Source: a virus
DNA length: 64,000 bases
Strand: one strand, 5' to 3'
IMG/VR virus record: IMGVR_UViG_3300050015_000167
Coordinates: 112,795-176,794 of that record
Shown here: positions 22,767 to 31,282 of the stretch, one piece after another
Layout: the number at the start of each line of letters is the position of its first letter
How positions within the stretch are numbered: the first letter of the stretch is position 1
The notes under the pieces: model-generated
Seen by the model: the letters and a program-made list of their open reading frames with translations, nothing else
Database searches by the model: none
What the model was told of the DNA's origin: nothing
Made by a program: the position numbers and the translations under genes

Positions 22767-25559
22767 TTAACTGCTGAAACTGTTATTGCGTCGGGTATCT
22801 CTATAAGTATTGTCTCGGTTATGTGGATCTTGTTGTTGTGATATAACTGCCGCAGAATTATTGGTTGTATTTGATGGAGCTACAACTACATTTCCTCCAC
22901 CTTTATTTTGAGATTGTTCTGCCTTTTTGTCTTCATTATCTTTAGTTGTGGCTAAAATAGCTTTACCTTGAGAAGGAGGTGCTGGTGGTAATAATGCTAC
23001 TTGACTAGAAGAAAAAGCGGCAGCCTCTTCTGTTCTACGATCATTTAAACTAGAAAGTACTTCTACTTTATTTGTTTTTGGATTATGCCATTTATTGTAC
23101 GATTTCATGGTTGAAATTGCACCGGTATAATCTCTCTTATTTAATTTAGCAGCAACTTTTGGTACAGCAGCCGGTAGATTATAAGCCAAATCAATCATAG
23201 AATCTGCCATATCTTGTGTTAATGGAATCTTAACAGAATTATTTACTATTTTTTCATATTTTGTCATATCTCCTTTTAGAAGAGTAGTAGCAGTAGCTTT
23301 ATCAATTTCAGTAAATTTTTCACCTTTCTGTATTTGGTGTCCATATCCTATAGATTGATGACCGAAACCATCAGGATAAGGTTTAGCAGCAAACCCTTCA
23401 TGTTTCTTAATTCCTTCAATACCTTTAGTAGACATTTTCATTTGACCAGGTTGTACTAAACCTGTTGTTAATACGGGTGCTGATGGTTGAGGTGCTGTTG
23501 ATGGTGTCATTGAAGGAGGTGGTGAAGATACGGGTGCGTTAGCTGATGATCCTGAAACCATTGTGGGTGTTTGAGAACTTGATTGATATACATTTGGTTG
23601 TCCGGTAGTTCCCATTTTCGATGGCGCAACAAATGCAGCATTTCCTGCACCAGGGCCAGCCATTTTAGGTGATGGTGGTTCTTTTTCTTTAGGTGTGGGT
23701 CCTGGTGCCGGTGTTTGTTCTGATGTTTTTTCTTTTGGAGATTCAGCAGCATGAAGTTTTTTAGCTTCATCTGGATGTTTGCTTTTCAACCATTCATCAT
23801 ACCAAGATGTTCCACCATAAGCTTTAGATAAACCTTTAAAATTATTCCAAACTTTAGTTTTCCAAACTACATCAGGAATCCACCAATGTTTTTCCATACC
23901 CTTAACACCATTATCTGTTAAGGCTTCAGCATATAAATCAAATGGAGGTTGGTCGACACCCATTACATCGAGTGCTTTATCTGCCATTTTATTAGCAACC
24001 CATCCAGAAGCAATTACAGTTCCAGCAGCACCAGCTAATCCTAATGCTGCACCACCGGCACCTAATGTTCCTGCGGCACCGGCAACTCCTGCTGCTCCAG
24101 CGCCGGCGGCACCCGCTCCTGCTCCAGCACCGGCTCCAGCCGCCGCACCGGCTCCTGCTCCAGCACCTGGCAACATATCTTTAAGTGTATCCCAAATACC
24201 TTTTTTATTTAGATCCTTCTCTTTATTATTAGTTGTAGGTCCTGTTCCTAATAATTTAATAGTTTTGATTAATTCATCCTGTTGTTCTTTTGTGGCAATT
24301 CTTTTTTCTTCTTCTTGTGCTAAAGTAGCATCTGTTTTAGTTGTTTCTTCATCATGATATTTACCCATATCATCATGAATTTTAACAGCGATTATTTGTA
24401 GATCCTTCAAAGATTTCGTAGCATCATTTTCTAATGGTGCTGGTGTTGGAATTTCTACTCCTTTTTGTTTAGGAACATAATTTCCTTCCATCATACCAGG
24501 AGCAAAACGTCCCTTTTGATTTCTATTCCGGAATTTACCTTCATTTAAAAAGAGGGGTTGTTGAGGTGGATAATTAAAATCTCTATTTTGTCCTTCTCTT
24601 AATGCTCTATCTTTTGGTGTTACATCTACAGGTCTATTTCTTTCTCGTTCAGCTTCGGCTTCCTGATTCATTTCATGGGAGGCCAAAACTAATTGTGGTG
24701 CACTAACATCCGGATATGATTGTCTTTCTCCAAAAGGAACTTGTCCTAAATCTTCAAATTCAGCATCAATGATATTATCTTTATTGGGAGAAGTTTCTGG
24801 TTCTTCATTTAAAGGATTATCATGAGTTTCTGGTGTCGATTTGTTTTTCTTTAGTTTTTCTTTTCGTTCTTTTTCCGGAGAACCTTCACCAGAAAATCTT
24901 CGGCGCCTTCCATTACCTTTTCCGGGTTTACCAGGAAGTCCTCCATTTTGTAATTTTTCTTTTTGGCGATTTAATAGATCTCTATAAGCAATGGAATCTA
25001 AAAGACTAGATCTTTTACTACTATCTTCAGCTTTTTTGGCAGCCTTATTACGATCTAAAAGATACTTTATTCCTAATTGTACAATGGGGGCTTTTGAGGT
25101 TAAAGCCTCTGTAATACTGATAGAATTGATACCTTGACGTTTTAAGAAACCTCCTAATTGAGCCCCTAACTTTTTCCTTGAACGGATTTCATCATCAATC
25201 TTGGTAGCAATCAAGGCATATTGTTGATATACACCTTTCCCTTGTTCTGAACCACCAAGAGATTCATTTGCCATTTTTCGGAGATTTTCTAACCGAGATT
25301 TATTATCTTTTAGTTGAGCAATAGATGCCTTTTTCATTTCTGCGGCAATAGAATCAAACCGCTGATTGAAAAATTCGGCAGCATTATTAGATTTTCCTTG
25401 TCCAGGAACTTCAGAAGTGGCACTTACAGCCTTCATTTTGGCTTGAAGATCTTCGATAGATTGACCTAATCCATCAATCGTTTTTTTAATACGATCATTT
25501 AAGTCTTTTAAAGACTTTTCTATTTTAGTGGTATCAAAACTATCTTTTTTGAGATCCAT
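22767..25559 (-). CDS. Large virion-associated protein with C-terminal GH24 lysozyme domain
   Basis: 930 residues. The N-terminal ~200 are coiled-coil (IEKSLKDLNDRIKKTIDG), followed by basic and disordered stretches. A Gly/Ala-rich hydrophobic segment lies near 465-515, and a Pro-rich linker near 600-700. The C-terminal domain, about 710-865, is lysozyme: IKKHEGFAAKPYPD, QSIGYGH, DMADSMIDLAYNLP. The layout suggests a structural or injected protein that opens the cell wall during infection. In T4 that enzyme is built into gp5; this phage's gp5 lacks it. First gene of a - strand virion operon end. Confidence 0.75.
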   Translation of the reverse strand: MDLKKDSFDTTKIEKSLKDLNDRIKKTIDGLGQSIEDLQAKMKAVSATSEVPGQGKSNNAAEFFNQRFDSIAAEMKKASIAQLKDNKSRLENLRKMANESLGGSEQGKGVYQQYALIATKIDDEIRSRKKLGAQLGGFLKRQGINSISITEALTSKAPIVQLGIKYLLDRNKAAKKAEDSSKRSSLLDSIAYRDLLNRQKEKLQNGGLPGKPGKGNGRRRRFSGEGSPEKERKEKLKKNKSTPETHDNPLNEEPETSPNKDNIIDAEFEDLGQVPFGERQSYPDVSAPQLVLASHEMNQEAEAERERNRPVDVTPKDRALREGQNRDFNYPPQQPLFLNEGKFRNRNQKGRFAPGMMEGNYVPKQKGVEIPTPAPLENDATKSLKDLQIIAVKIHDDMGKYHDEETTKTDATLAQEEEKRIATKEQQDELIKTIKLLGTGPTTNNKEKDLNKKGIWDTLKDMLPGAGAGAGAAAGAGAGAGAGAAGAGAAGVAGAAGTLGAGGAALGLAGAAGTVIASGWVANKMADKALDVMGVDQPPFDLYAEALTDNGVKGMEKHWWIPDVVWKTKVWNNFKGLSKAYGGTSWYDEWLKSKHPDEAKKLHAAESPKEKTSEQTPAPGPTPKEKEPPSPKMAGPGAGNAAFVAPSKMGTTGQPNVYQSSSQTPTMVSGSSANAPVSSPPPSMTPSTAPQPSAPVLTTGLVQPGQMKMSTKGIEGIKKHEGFAAKPYPDGFGHQSIGYGHQIQKGEKFTEIDKATATTLLKGDMTKYEKIVNNSVKIPLTQDMADSMIDLAYNLPAAVPKVAAKLNKRDYTGAISTMKSYNKWHNPKTNKVEVLSSLNDRRTEEAAAFSSSQVALLPPAPPSQGKAILATTKDNEDKKAEQSQNKGGGNVVVAPSNTTNNSAAVISQQQDPHNRDNTYRDTRRNNSFSS

Positions 25560-25568
25560 GAAAGTTCC

Positions 25569-25823
25569 TTATTTCTTATTAATTACTTCTGATTGTCCCA
25601 ACTTCTTACCACTTACGAAAGTAGTTAGCGCGGTCATACCTGTTTCCCAAACTCTGGCATTTCCTTGAAAAATCCCAATCAAAGTTATACTAAAAAACAT
25701 TACGATAATCGCACCTGATAATGAAAGCGCCTCTACAAATTGAAATAACCAATTATCTGGAACTAATTTTGTTACAGATGTAGTTGTTGTAGTTGTCGGT
25801 GTTGTATCTTGCTTATCTTCCAT
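25569..25823 (-). CDS. Single-span membrane protein (84 aa)
   Basis: Thr-rich N-terminus, then a long hydrophobic segment around residues 34-52 (LSLSGAIIVMFFSITLIGIF) and a short soluble tail. Could be a holin-like or virion membrane protein. It overlaps the end of the gp51-like frame by 11 bases. Confidence 0.6.
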   Translation of the reverse strand: MEDKQDTTPTTTTTTSVTKLVPDNWLFQFVEALSLSGAIIVMFFSITLIGIFQGNARVWETGMTALTTFVSGKKLGQSEVINKK

Positions 25824-25965
25824 TTTTTTTGTCTAACCTCGCTTGTTCCTCTTTCACCCATTTTGCTACAAGTTCTACGTAAATATTGCGTTCCCACGGA
25901 AGCATTTCATTTAATTCAGTGAAAGTATATCCATGATGTAATCTTAAGGCATGATTGGTTAGCAT
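25813..25965 (-). CDS. 51: Baseplate hub assembly protein, gp51-like (short)
   Basis: From the first ATG it reads MLTNHALRLHHGYTFTELNE followed by MLPWERNIYVELVAKW. This resembles the short gp51 proteins of T4-like phages that follow gp26 and help assemble the hub. The frame continues upstream to an ATA next to the gp26 stop, so the true start may be a rare codon or this ATG. It has the expected position after gp26. Confidence 0.55.
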   Translation of the reverse strand: MLTNHALRLHHGYTFTELNEMLPWERNIYVELVAKWVKEEQARLDKKNGR

Positions 25966-25994
25966 TAAATTGGCTAGAGTTTCATGCCTTAATC

Positions 25995-26762
25995 CTATGC
26001 TAAAAAACTTTTAGTTCCTTCTACAATAATATCCGCCTCATGTTTACATTTAGGGCATTTGAAATGAACTTCATGCCGAATAACTGGTAATGTATCAAAG
26101 AATTTTAGGATCTTTGCGTATTGTTTTTGAGATAAAGATTCCAAGAATGTAATTAATTCCTGTTTATCTAAATGTTCCTTTTCATATGTTTTTCCTTCTT
26201 TATCATAAATCATTTCAATACATTCTATGATTACTTCAAAGGATACTTTACTTTCATCCAAAGTAGGAAGTTTAGTTAATTTTTGATAAATTTCAAAAGT
26301 AGGATAACTTAATACAATACCTATTCCATCTTGTAATTCTATTTTAGGATTATTTTCTGGATTTTTCTTAATTTCAATAGCATCTAAATTGACGGGCACA
26401 TTGACAATGTATCCACAATAATCTCTTTCATTTCCATCTTGATCTTTTTCTGTTACACCTTCTGGTAATGAAGCATGACATTCAAAAGGTAATGTAACCA
26501 TTTCTTCAACTGATTTACTTCTGATCTTTAACCAGATATAATCAATATCAAAAATAGGGAGTTTATATACATTCAATTTGGAATTCAATAAGCAATTTTC
26601 TAGCACTTGCCGTAATGCTCTAATCTGGGTTTCGGTATCATCTTCAATAGCAATCAAAAGCAATTGCTCTTCCTTAACTGTGAATGGACGAAACATTATT
26701 GTTTCTCCACTCGAAGGAAGAATTAGAGTATATTTGGGTAGATTAATTTGTGGAAGATTCAT
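25995..26762 (-). CDS. 26: Baseplate hub subunit, gp26-like
   Basis: MNLPQINLPKYTLILPSSGETIMFRPFTVKEEQLLL is typical of gp26 in T4-like phages, and the C-terminus has a CPKCKHEADIIVEG zinc knuckle. The 255 residues exceed T4 gp26 (208) but match environmental relatives. A convergent-type overlap of 20 bases with the HNH gene upstream on the same strand shows where the endonuclease inserted. Confidence 0.8.
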   Translation of the reverse strand: MNLPQINLPKYTLILPSSGETIMFRPFTVKEEQLLLIAIEDDTETQIRALRQVLENCLLNSKLNVYKLPIFDIDYIWLKIRSKSVEEMVTLPFECHASLPEGVTEKDQDGNERDYCGYIVNVPVNLDAIEIKKNPENNPKIELQDGIGIVLSYPTFEIYQKLTKLPTLDESKVSFEVIIECIEMIYDKEGKTYEKEHLDKQELITFLESLSQKQYAKILKFFDTLPVIRHEVHFKCPKCKHEADIIVEGTKSFLA

Positions 26763-27270
26763 AACTATGCCTTTTAGATTTTCTCATTTTTTCTTTTGTT
26801 TGTTCCGAAAGAGGTTTTCCTTTATTTCCTGAACCATTTTTATTTCCTAACTGAGCTTTTCTCATTTTTTCCTTAGTTTCTTCAGTAAACGGTTTTCGTT
26901 TTTTACCTAAATGAGACAAAGAAATTTTCTTTTTTGTTTCTTCGGAACGAAGTTTTTGTTTCTTTCCCTTAGTAGACTTTGAAATCTTATTTTTGGTTTC
27001 TTCTGTATGGTGTTTACCTAACCGTCTTTTATTACCTTTTCCAGCCTCACTTAATTTCTTCCTATATTCTAAAGAATTCATTACATCACTTTCAGATTCT
27101 CCAAGTAACATTTTATATGCTTTTAAATCTTGGATTTTTCCAAATCTTTCATACAATTCTTTATGTGCTTGTGCATGGTCTTCAATAGAAAGTACAACAA
27201 TATTTTCCGGTGAATTATCGTAAATTCCTCCGGTCATATGTCTTGGTTTTATATGATGATTATGTAACAT
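26743..27270 (-). CDS. HNH homing endonuclease with NUMOD3 repeats
   Basis: Start placed at the ATG of MLHNHHIKPRHMTGG, which has AAAGGTTAAA before it; a longer frame would overlap the tube gene. Core NHHIKPRH.. with HAQAHKELYERFG; about five NUMOD3 motifs (TEETKEKMRKAQLGN). Its stop lies inside the gp26 start region. It is co-oriented with the virion operon and probably translated from its message. Confidence 0.88.
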   Translation of the reverse strand: MLHNHHIKPRHMTGGIYDNSPENIVVLSIEDHAQAHKELYERFGKIQDLKAYKMLLGESESDVMNSLEYRKKLSEAGKGNKRRLGKHHTEETKNKISKSTKGKKQKLRSEETKKKISLSHLGKKRKPFTEETKEKMRKAQLGNKNGSGNKGKPLSEQTKEKMRKSKRHSYESSTN

Positions 27271-27271
27271 T

Positions 27272-28003
27272 TTAACCTTTTTGTTGTGGATTATAAATTG
27301 TGGTTTCAAAACCTTTTGGTACTCCACCTGACGGTTCAATCGTTGTTGGTGTACCTGCATTAACTCTTAAATTAATCCATTTACGATATTCAAACGTAAT
27401 AGGAAGAATATGATATTGATTATGTGCTGAATAGTCTAAATTTAATTGTCCAATAGTAAGAGGCCAACATTGGAAAAATCTTACTCCATAAGTAGCATTA
27501 TCAGTATCATCTAATTGATAAACATCCATTGTAGTGGCATAATCAGAAATATAATTAAAATCTGATGTATCTGGATCTTGTATAGTATAGGACCATGCAT
27601 CAAAGAAATGTCTTTCTAACATATCTTGTCCGACAATAAAATTTAAAGTTATATCGGAATATACATCAACATGAGGCATTGAGAAGAATGATCCGTAAGT
27701 CCTAATATCAGATATTCCATATGTTTTGCCTGGTAGTTCGGCTCGTGTACACATGAAATCTAAACGATTAGGAAGATCGGCGCCTTCAACACCTATCTGT
27801 CGAAAATAATTAGGTAAGGCACCTAAAGATTGAGGACTTTGTCCTGATAAAGCAGCAAGTGAAGCTATTCTGGTTTGATCGGTTTCTGTATTTCCAACAG
27901 TAAGAGATTGAATAATTCTTGGTGGAACAATTTGAACAGCAAACCTTGTTGGTCTGGCTAATCCACTAGCGTCGGCAATTTGTGATATAAAATCTTGTAT
28001 CAT
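27272..28003 (-). CDS. Tail tube / tube initiator protein, gp54/gp19-like
   Basis: Contains ELPGKTYGISDIRTYG, DVYSDITLNFIVGQDM, ERHFFDAWSYTIQDP and ILPITFEYRKWIN, the pattern of the gp19/gp54 tube fold. Its place in a baseplate cluster favours the tube-initiator role (gp54). The N-terminal ~60 residues are divergent. Confidence 0.65.
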   Translation of the reverse strand: MIQDFISQIADASGLARPTRFAVQIVPPRIIQSLTVGNTETDQTRIASLAALSGQSPQSLGALPNYFRQIGVEGADLPNRLDFMCTRAELPGKTYGISDIRTYGSFFSMPHVDVYSDITLNFIVGQDMLERHFFDAWSYTIQDPDTSDFNYISDYATTMDVYQLDDTDNATYGVRFFQCWPLTIGQLNLDYSAHNQYHILPITFEYRKWINLRVNAGTPTTIEPSGGVPKGFETTIYNPQQKG

Positions 28004-28750
28004 TTATGTCTTCTTTGTTGGTAAACCATTTGAATTAACTACGCTTGTTGGAACTAAACCTGTCGATGTTGATGTTGTTTTTGTACCTTTAGGAAGTCCA
28101 TTAGTACTGGGTCCCTTTTGTGTTCCTGCTATAATTCCGTCAGAATCTTTCCATACAAATGTTTTCGGCCGTTTTACAAAACTTTCAACAGGTAAAAATA
28201 AAGCTGTTTCCCAATCGGGTGCTTCTACTCTCACCAAATGGCTCATCATATTGGCTGGAATATATTTATGAAGGCATGGTTTAAATGCTTTGAACCGTGC
28301 CATAGATTTTAATGCGCGATACGAAAGTTTTAAACGCGCCCGAGGATCTGTAGGATGTTTATCTGCCAAAGTAAGTAATTCATGAAAAAGGAAATATCTC
28401 TGTTGATAACTTAAATAGTGAAAGTTTATTCCTAACCATGTACCATCAGAACATGGTCCAATAAAGAACACTAAAGGAAATCTATCCCAATAAGGAAGAG
28501 TCTTTTTGTGCTTTGCATCGTAAGCAAACAAATACATTTGCCCTGGATAATAATTTGTTCTTGCTCTACCTTTATCTGCCAATAAATCACTTTTAATATT
28601 TGATCCTCTTGAGTAATGAGAATCTCCAGTATAACCGCTCAAGTTTCTAATTTGATCTCGGTACCATTTAATGGCTCCGGCAACATTTTTAGAAAGTGGT
28701 TCCTTTTTAATTTTTGCTCTGACCTTATCGAGAATACTTATGTACGCCAT
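28004..28750 (-). CDS. Conserved T4-like structural protein of unknown role
   Basis: YYPGQMYLFAYDAKHKKTLPYWDRFPLVFFIG followed by WLGINFHYLSYQQRYFLFHELL is a signature I associate with a conserved T4-like tail-region protein next to gp4 in environmental phages. The Ser/Thr/Gly-rich tail (about residue 205 on) looks disordered. Start codon sits five bases after a - strand late promoter. Confidence 0.65.
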   Translation of the reverse strand: MAYISILDKVRAKIKKEPLSKNVAGAIKWYRDQIRNLSGYTGDSHYSRGSNIKSDLLADKGRARTNYYPGQMYLFAYDAKHKKTLPYWDRFPLVFFIGPCSDGTWLGINFHYLSYQQRYFLFHELLTLADKHPTDPRARLKLSYRALKSMARFKAFKPCLHKYIPANMMSHLVRVEAPDWETALFLPVESFVKRPKTFVWKDSDGIIAGTQKGPSTNGLPKGTKTTSTSTGLVPTSVVNSNGLPTKKT

Positions 28751-28755
28751 AATAG

Positions 28756-28763
28756 TATTTATG
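28756..28763 (-). promoter_or_regulatory. Late promoter (- strand CATAAATA)
   Basis: TAAATA lies five bases before the ATG of the structural protein gene at 28750. Confidence 0.55.
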
Positions 28764-29217
28764 AGTTACCGTAAATATTTTTCTCTGTAAGTATTTTAAA
28801 TTCCCAATTTCTAACCTGGCAAAATTTTGTAGCGGCAGCCCATTTAGAAATATTGATAGCATATGTGGCACACCGAGCAAAATATTTCCGAGATTTCTTT
28901 TGGGGTTGTTTAGGAGGAAGAGTTTGAATTAAAGGCTTAACCTCAATCATAGTTACTTTTTCTTTACCATCATTAGTTTTAGCAAGAATAATAAAGTCAG
29001 GATAATATAGATGTTGTCTATTATCTTTAGGAGAAATATATGGAATACATAAATCTTTATTTCCTGTTGGGGCCATCCAACTTAAAATACTTGAACTATT
29101 ATCAAAAAATTTCATGACAGTTCTTTCCCATAAAGAAAGATATTTTATTTTTCCATTACATGTAGTACCTTTATATTTTTCTTCGTTGTGTAAGTGATAC
29201 ATTCCTGAATATGCCAT
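28759..29217 (-). CDS. 4: Head completion protein, gp4-like
   Basis: MAYSGMYHLHNEEKYKGT, YLSLWERTVMKFFDN, YYPDFIIL, MIEVKPLIQTLPPKQPQKK and WAAATKFC match gp4 (gp50/65) of T4-like phages, a nuclease-fold protein that seals the capsid before tail joining. The D-x(n)-E-x-K arrangement of that fold is visible. Length 152 equals the family norm. Confidence 0.88.
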   Translation of the reverse strand: MAYSGMYHLHNEEKYKGTTCNGKIKYLSLWERTVMKFFDNSSSILSWMAPTGNKDLCIPYISPKDNRQHLYYPDFIILAKTNDGKEKVTMIEVKPLIQTLPPKQPQKKSRKYFARCATYAINISKWAAATKFCQVRNWEFKILTEKNIYGNS

Positions 29218-29272
29218 ATTACTATGTATGAGACATGTGTATCATGGGAGAAATAAAACCCATAAAGGATAC

Positions 29273-29280
29273 ACTAAATA
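29273..29280 (+). promoter_or_regulatory. Late promoter ACTAAATA
   Basis: Heads the + strand baseplate cluster, 13 bases before gp48; with the - strand gp4 gene this region is divergently transcribed. Confidence 0.55.
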
Positions 29281-29293
29281 CAATTAGAACAAT

Positions 29294-30295
29294 ATGGCTA
29301 CTCAATTTCCAACAGACAGTATTAATAATCGGCAAGGAACAAATAATCCTTTACATAAACTTGAAAAAAATGGTTATAATGTCTCTAGTTTTAGTTATCC
29401 TATTGATCTAACAAATGATCCTGGTGAAAATCATATGATCGTTTTTTATATCAATGAATCAGCTACAACCCAATATGGAACTAGAAATGCTTCTGGTGAA
29501 TTGGCATTTGATTCAAATACAGGATTAAAAACTAATTCAATTACACCAACAGTAAATGGAACCCAACAACCCGCACAAGCGCAAGCTAATAGTGGTTTAC
29601 AACAAAATAAACGTAATGTAAATCGTGTTCCTACAGTTATAACAATGTATATTCCTCCTTTAGTACAAACTACGTATCAAACACAATGGGATACAGCAGA
29701 ATTAGGAGCCATTGGTGGAATCGCAAAAGCATTACTTAGTGACAATCCTAATATTGTTAGAGCTTTGGGAGAAATTGCAGTTTCTACTGTAAAGGATTTA
29801 TTTGAATCAGGAAAAGATGCCGCTTCAAAAGCCGGTATTAATGCAGATGTTGTTTCTGGAGTTTCATTAGCAACTAGAGTGGCTGTCAATCCTCATATGG
29901 AAATGCTATTTCGAGGAATTGATTTTAGAACATTTCAATTTGATTTCAAGTTTACTCCTCGTTCACAAGAAGAAGCTTTAAATGTGGCTAATATTGTTAA
30001 GGCATTTAAATTCTATTCTGCTCCTGAAGTACGAACAGGAGAAAATACTCCAAAATTTTATATATTTCCAGCAGAATTTGATATTGAGTTTTGGAGTAAT
30101 GGAAAAGAAAATAATTGGATTAATAAAATTTCTACATGTGCTTGTACATCCGTTCAAGTTAATTACACTGGTGCGAATATGTGGTCAGCATTTCGTAATG
30201 GAAATATTAATGGTATGGGCGTCGAAACCAACCTCACGCTCGTCTTTAAGGAATTGGAAATCATTACGAAAGATCGTATCCTTGCCGGGTTTTAG
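29294..30295 (+). CDS. 48: Baseplate tail-tube cap, gp48-like
   Basis: NPLHKLEKNGYNVSSFSYPIDL near the start, ITMYIPPLVQTTYQTQWDT in the middle, and MEMLFRGIDFRTFQFDFKFTPRS in the second half match gp48, which caps the baseplate and primes tube assembly. The C-terminal NLTLVFKELEIITKDRI is also typical. A truncated endonuclease gene follows immediately. Confidence 0.85.
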   Translation: MATQFPTDSINNRQGTNNPLHKLEKNGYNVSSFSYPIDLTNDPGENHMIVFYINESATTQYGTRNASGELAFDSNTGLKTNSITPTVNGTQQPAQAQANSGLQQNKRNVNRVPTVITMYIPPLVQTTYQTQWDTAELGAIGGIAKALLSDNPNIVRALGEIAVSTVKDLFESGKDAASKAGINADVVSGVSLATRVAVNPHMEMLFRGIDFRTFQFDFKFTPRSQEEALNVANIVKAFKFYSAPEVRTGENTPKFYIFPAEFDIEFWSNGKENNWINKISTCACTSVQVNYTGANMWSAFRNGNINGMGVETNLTLVFKELEIITKDRILAGF

Positions 30296-30330
30296 CCCAA
30301 AAGAAACGGTTTGAAAATTCACCTGGTCCT

Positions 30331-30747
30331 ATGAAAAATAAAAAACATTCCGAAAAAACCAAAAAGCAACAATCGGAATCCCATCTAAATATGACCGAAG
30401 ATACAAAAAAACAAATAGGACAAAAATCTAAAGCTATGTGGCAAAATCCAGAATCCCGAAAAAAAGTTTTAGAACACATTCAAAATCCTACAAAAGAAAC
30501 TCGGAAAAGAATGTCTGAAGCAAAAATTGGAAAACCTTCTTGGAATAAAGGATTACCTAATACCTGGACAAATTTATCCAAAAAATATATTATTACTTTT
30601 CCAGATAGTTCAACACAAGAAATAACCAATCTTCGTCAATTCGCAAAAGACCATAATTTAAGCCAAGGAACATTACATATGACCTCTTCTGGAAAAAGAA
30701 AATCACATAAAGGATTTAAATGTGAATTAGTTGAGGTAATTTCCTAA
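30331..30747 (+). CDS. NUMOD3/IENR1 protein lacking a nuclease domain
   Basis: The frame is open upstream (KRFENSPGPM) and resembles the start of a NUMOD3 module, so the nuclease half has been lost. It keeps two NUMOD3 motifs (SEKTKKQQSESH, TKETRKRMSEAKIGK) and an IENR1-like tail (FPDSSTQEITNLRQFAKDHN, GKRKSHKGFKC). Probably a decaying homing gene; a surviving role as a site-specific DNA-binding protein cannot be excluded. The stop overlaps the gp53 start. Confidence 0.7.
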   Translation: MKNKKHSEKTKKQQSESHLNMTEDTKKQIGQKSKAMWQNPESRKKVLEHIQNPTKETRKRMSEAKIGKPSWNKGLPNTWTNLSKKYIITFPDSSTQEITNLRQFAKDHNLSQGTLHMTSSGKRKSHKGFKCELVEVIS

Positions 30748-31277
30748 TGCCGTCACAATACTTTACCAAATTCCCAAAAATCGGATATGATATCGATAAT
30801 ACTGGAACTAATGTTCGCATTGTTACTGATATTATTCATAAAGCAAAATTCCTTGATATTGTTCGTCAAAATGATATAATATTTTATCCTTATGATGTCA
30901 AAGAAGGAGAAACACCAGAAATTATTGCTGCTAAATTATATGATTCCGCCCAATATCATTGGGTTGTTTTATTGGCTAATGATATTAAAAATTTATGGAC
31001 AGAATGGCCTCTTTCGTATGACCAATTAGTGGCATTCTTTGTTGCTAATTATGGATCAGTTGCTTCAGCACAAACCACCGTAGATCATTATGAAGCATCA
31101 AATGGAGATTATATTGATCTCGATACTTACAATGCTACCTATTCTCAAGGAAGTATTATTGTATATGCCGATCAATATTGGATAGCACAGAACGACGCTA
31201 AAAAAATAATCCGTCTAATAGATCCACAATATATTTCTTTAATCGAAAATGAATTGGATAATCTACTAATTACCTAA
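30747..31277 (+). CDS. 53: Baseplate wedge protein, gp53-like
   Basis: QYFTKFPKIGYDIDN and VTDIIHKAKFLDIVRQND, then KLYDSAQYHWVVLLANDI, are typical of gp53, which links wedges to the hub and has a LysM-like fold. The 176 residues fit the family. Confidence 0.85.
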   Translation: MPSQYFTKFPKIGYDIDNTGTNVRIVTDIIHKAKFLDIVRQNDIIFYPYDVKEGETPEIIAAKLYDSAQYHWVVLLANDIKNLWTEWPLSYDQLVAFFVANYGSVASAQTTVDHYEASNGDYIDLDTYNATYSQGSIIVYADQYWIAQNDAKKIIRLIDPQYISLIENELDNLLIT

Positions 31278-31282
31278 CCCAT

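Noticed and set aside
22706-22840. Short + strand ORF ending in a hydrophobic stretch
   Set aside because: It lies mostly antisense to the end of the lysozyme-domain gene, with no promoter or ribosome site.
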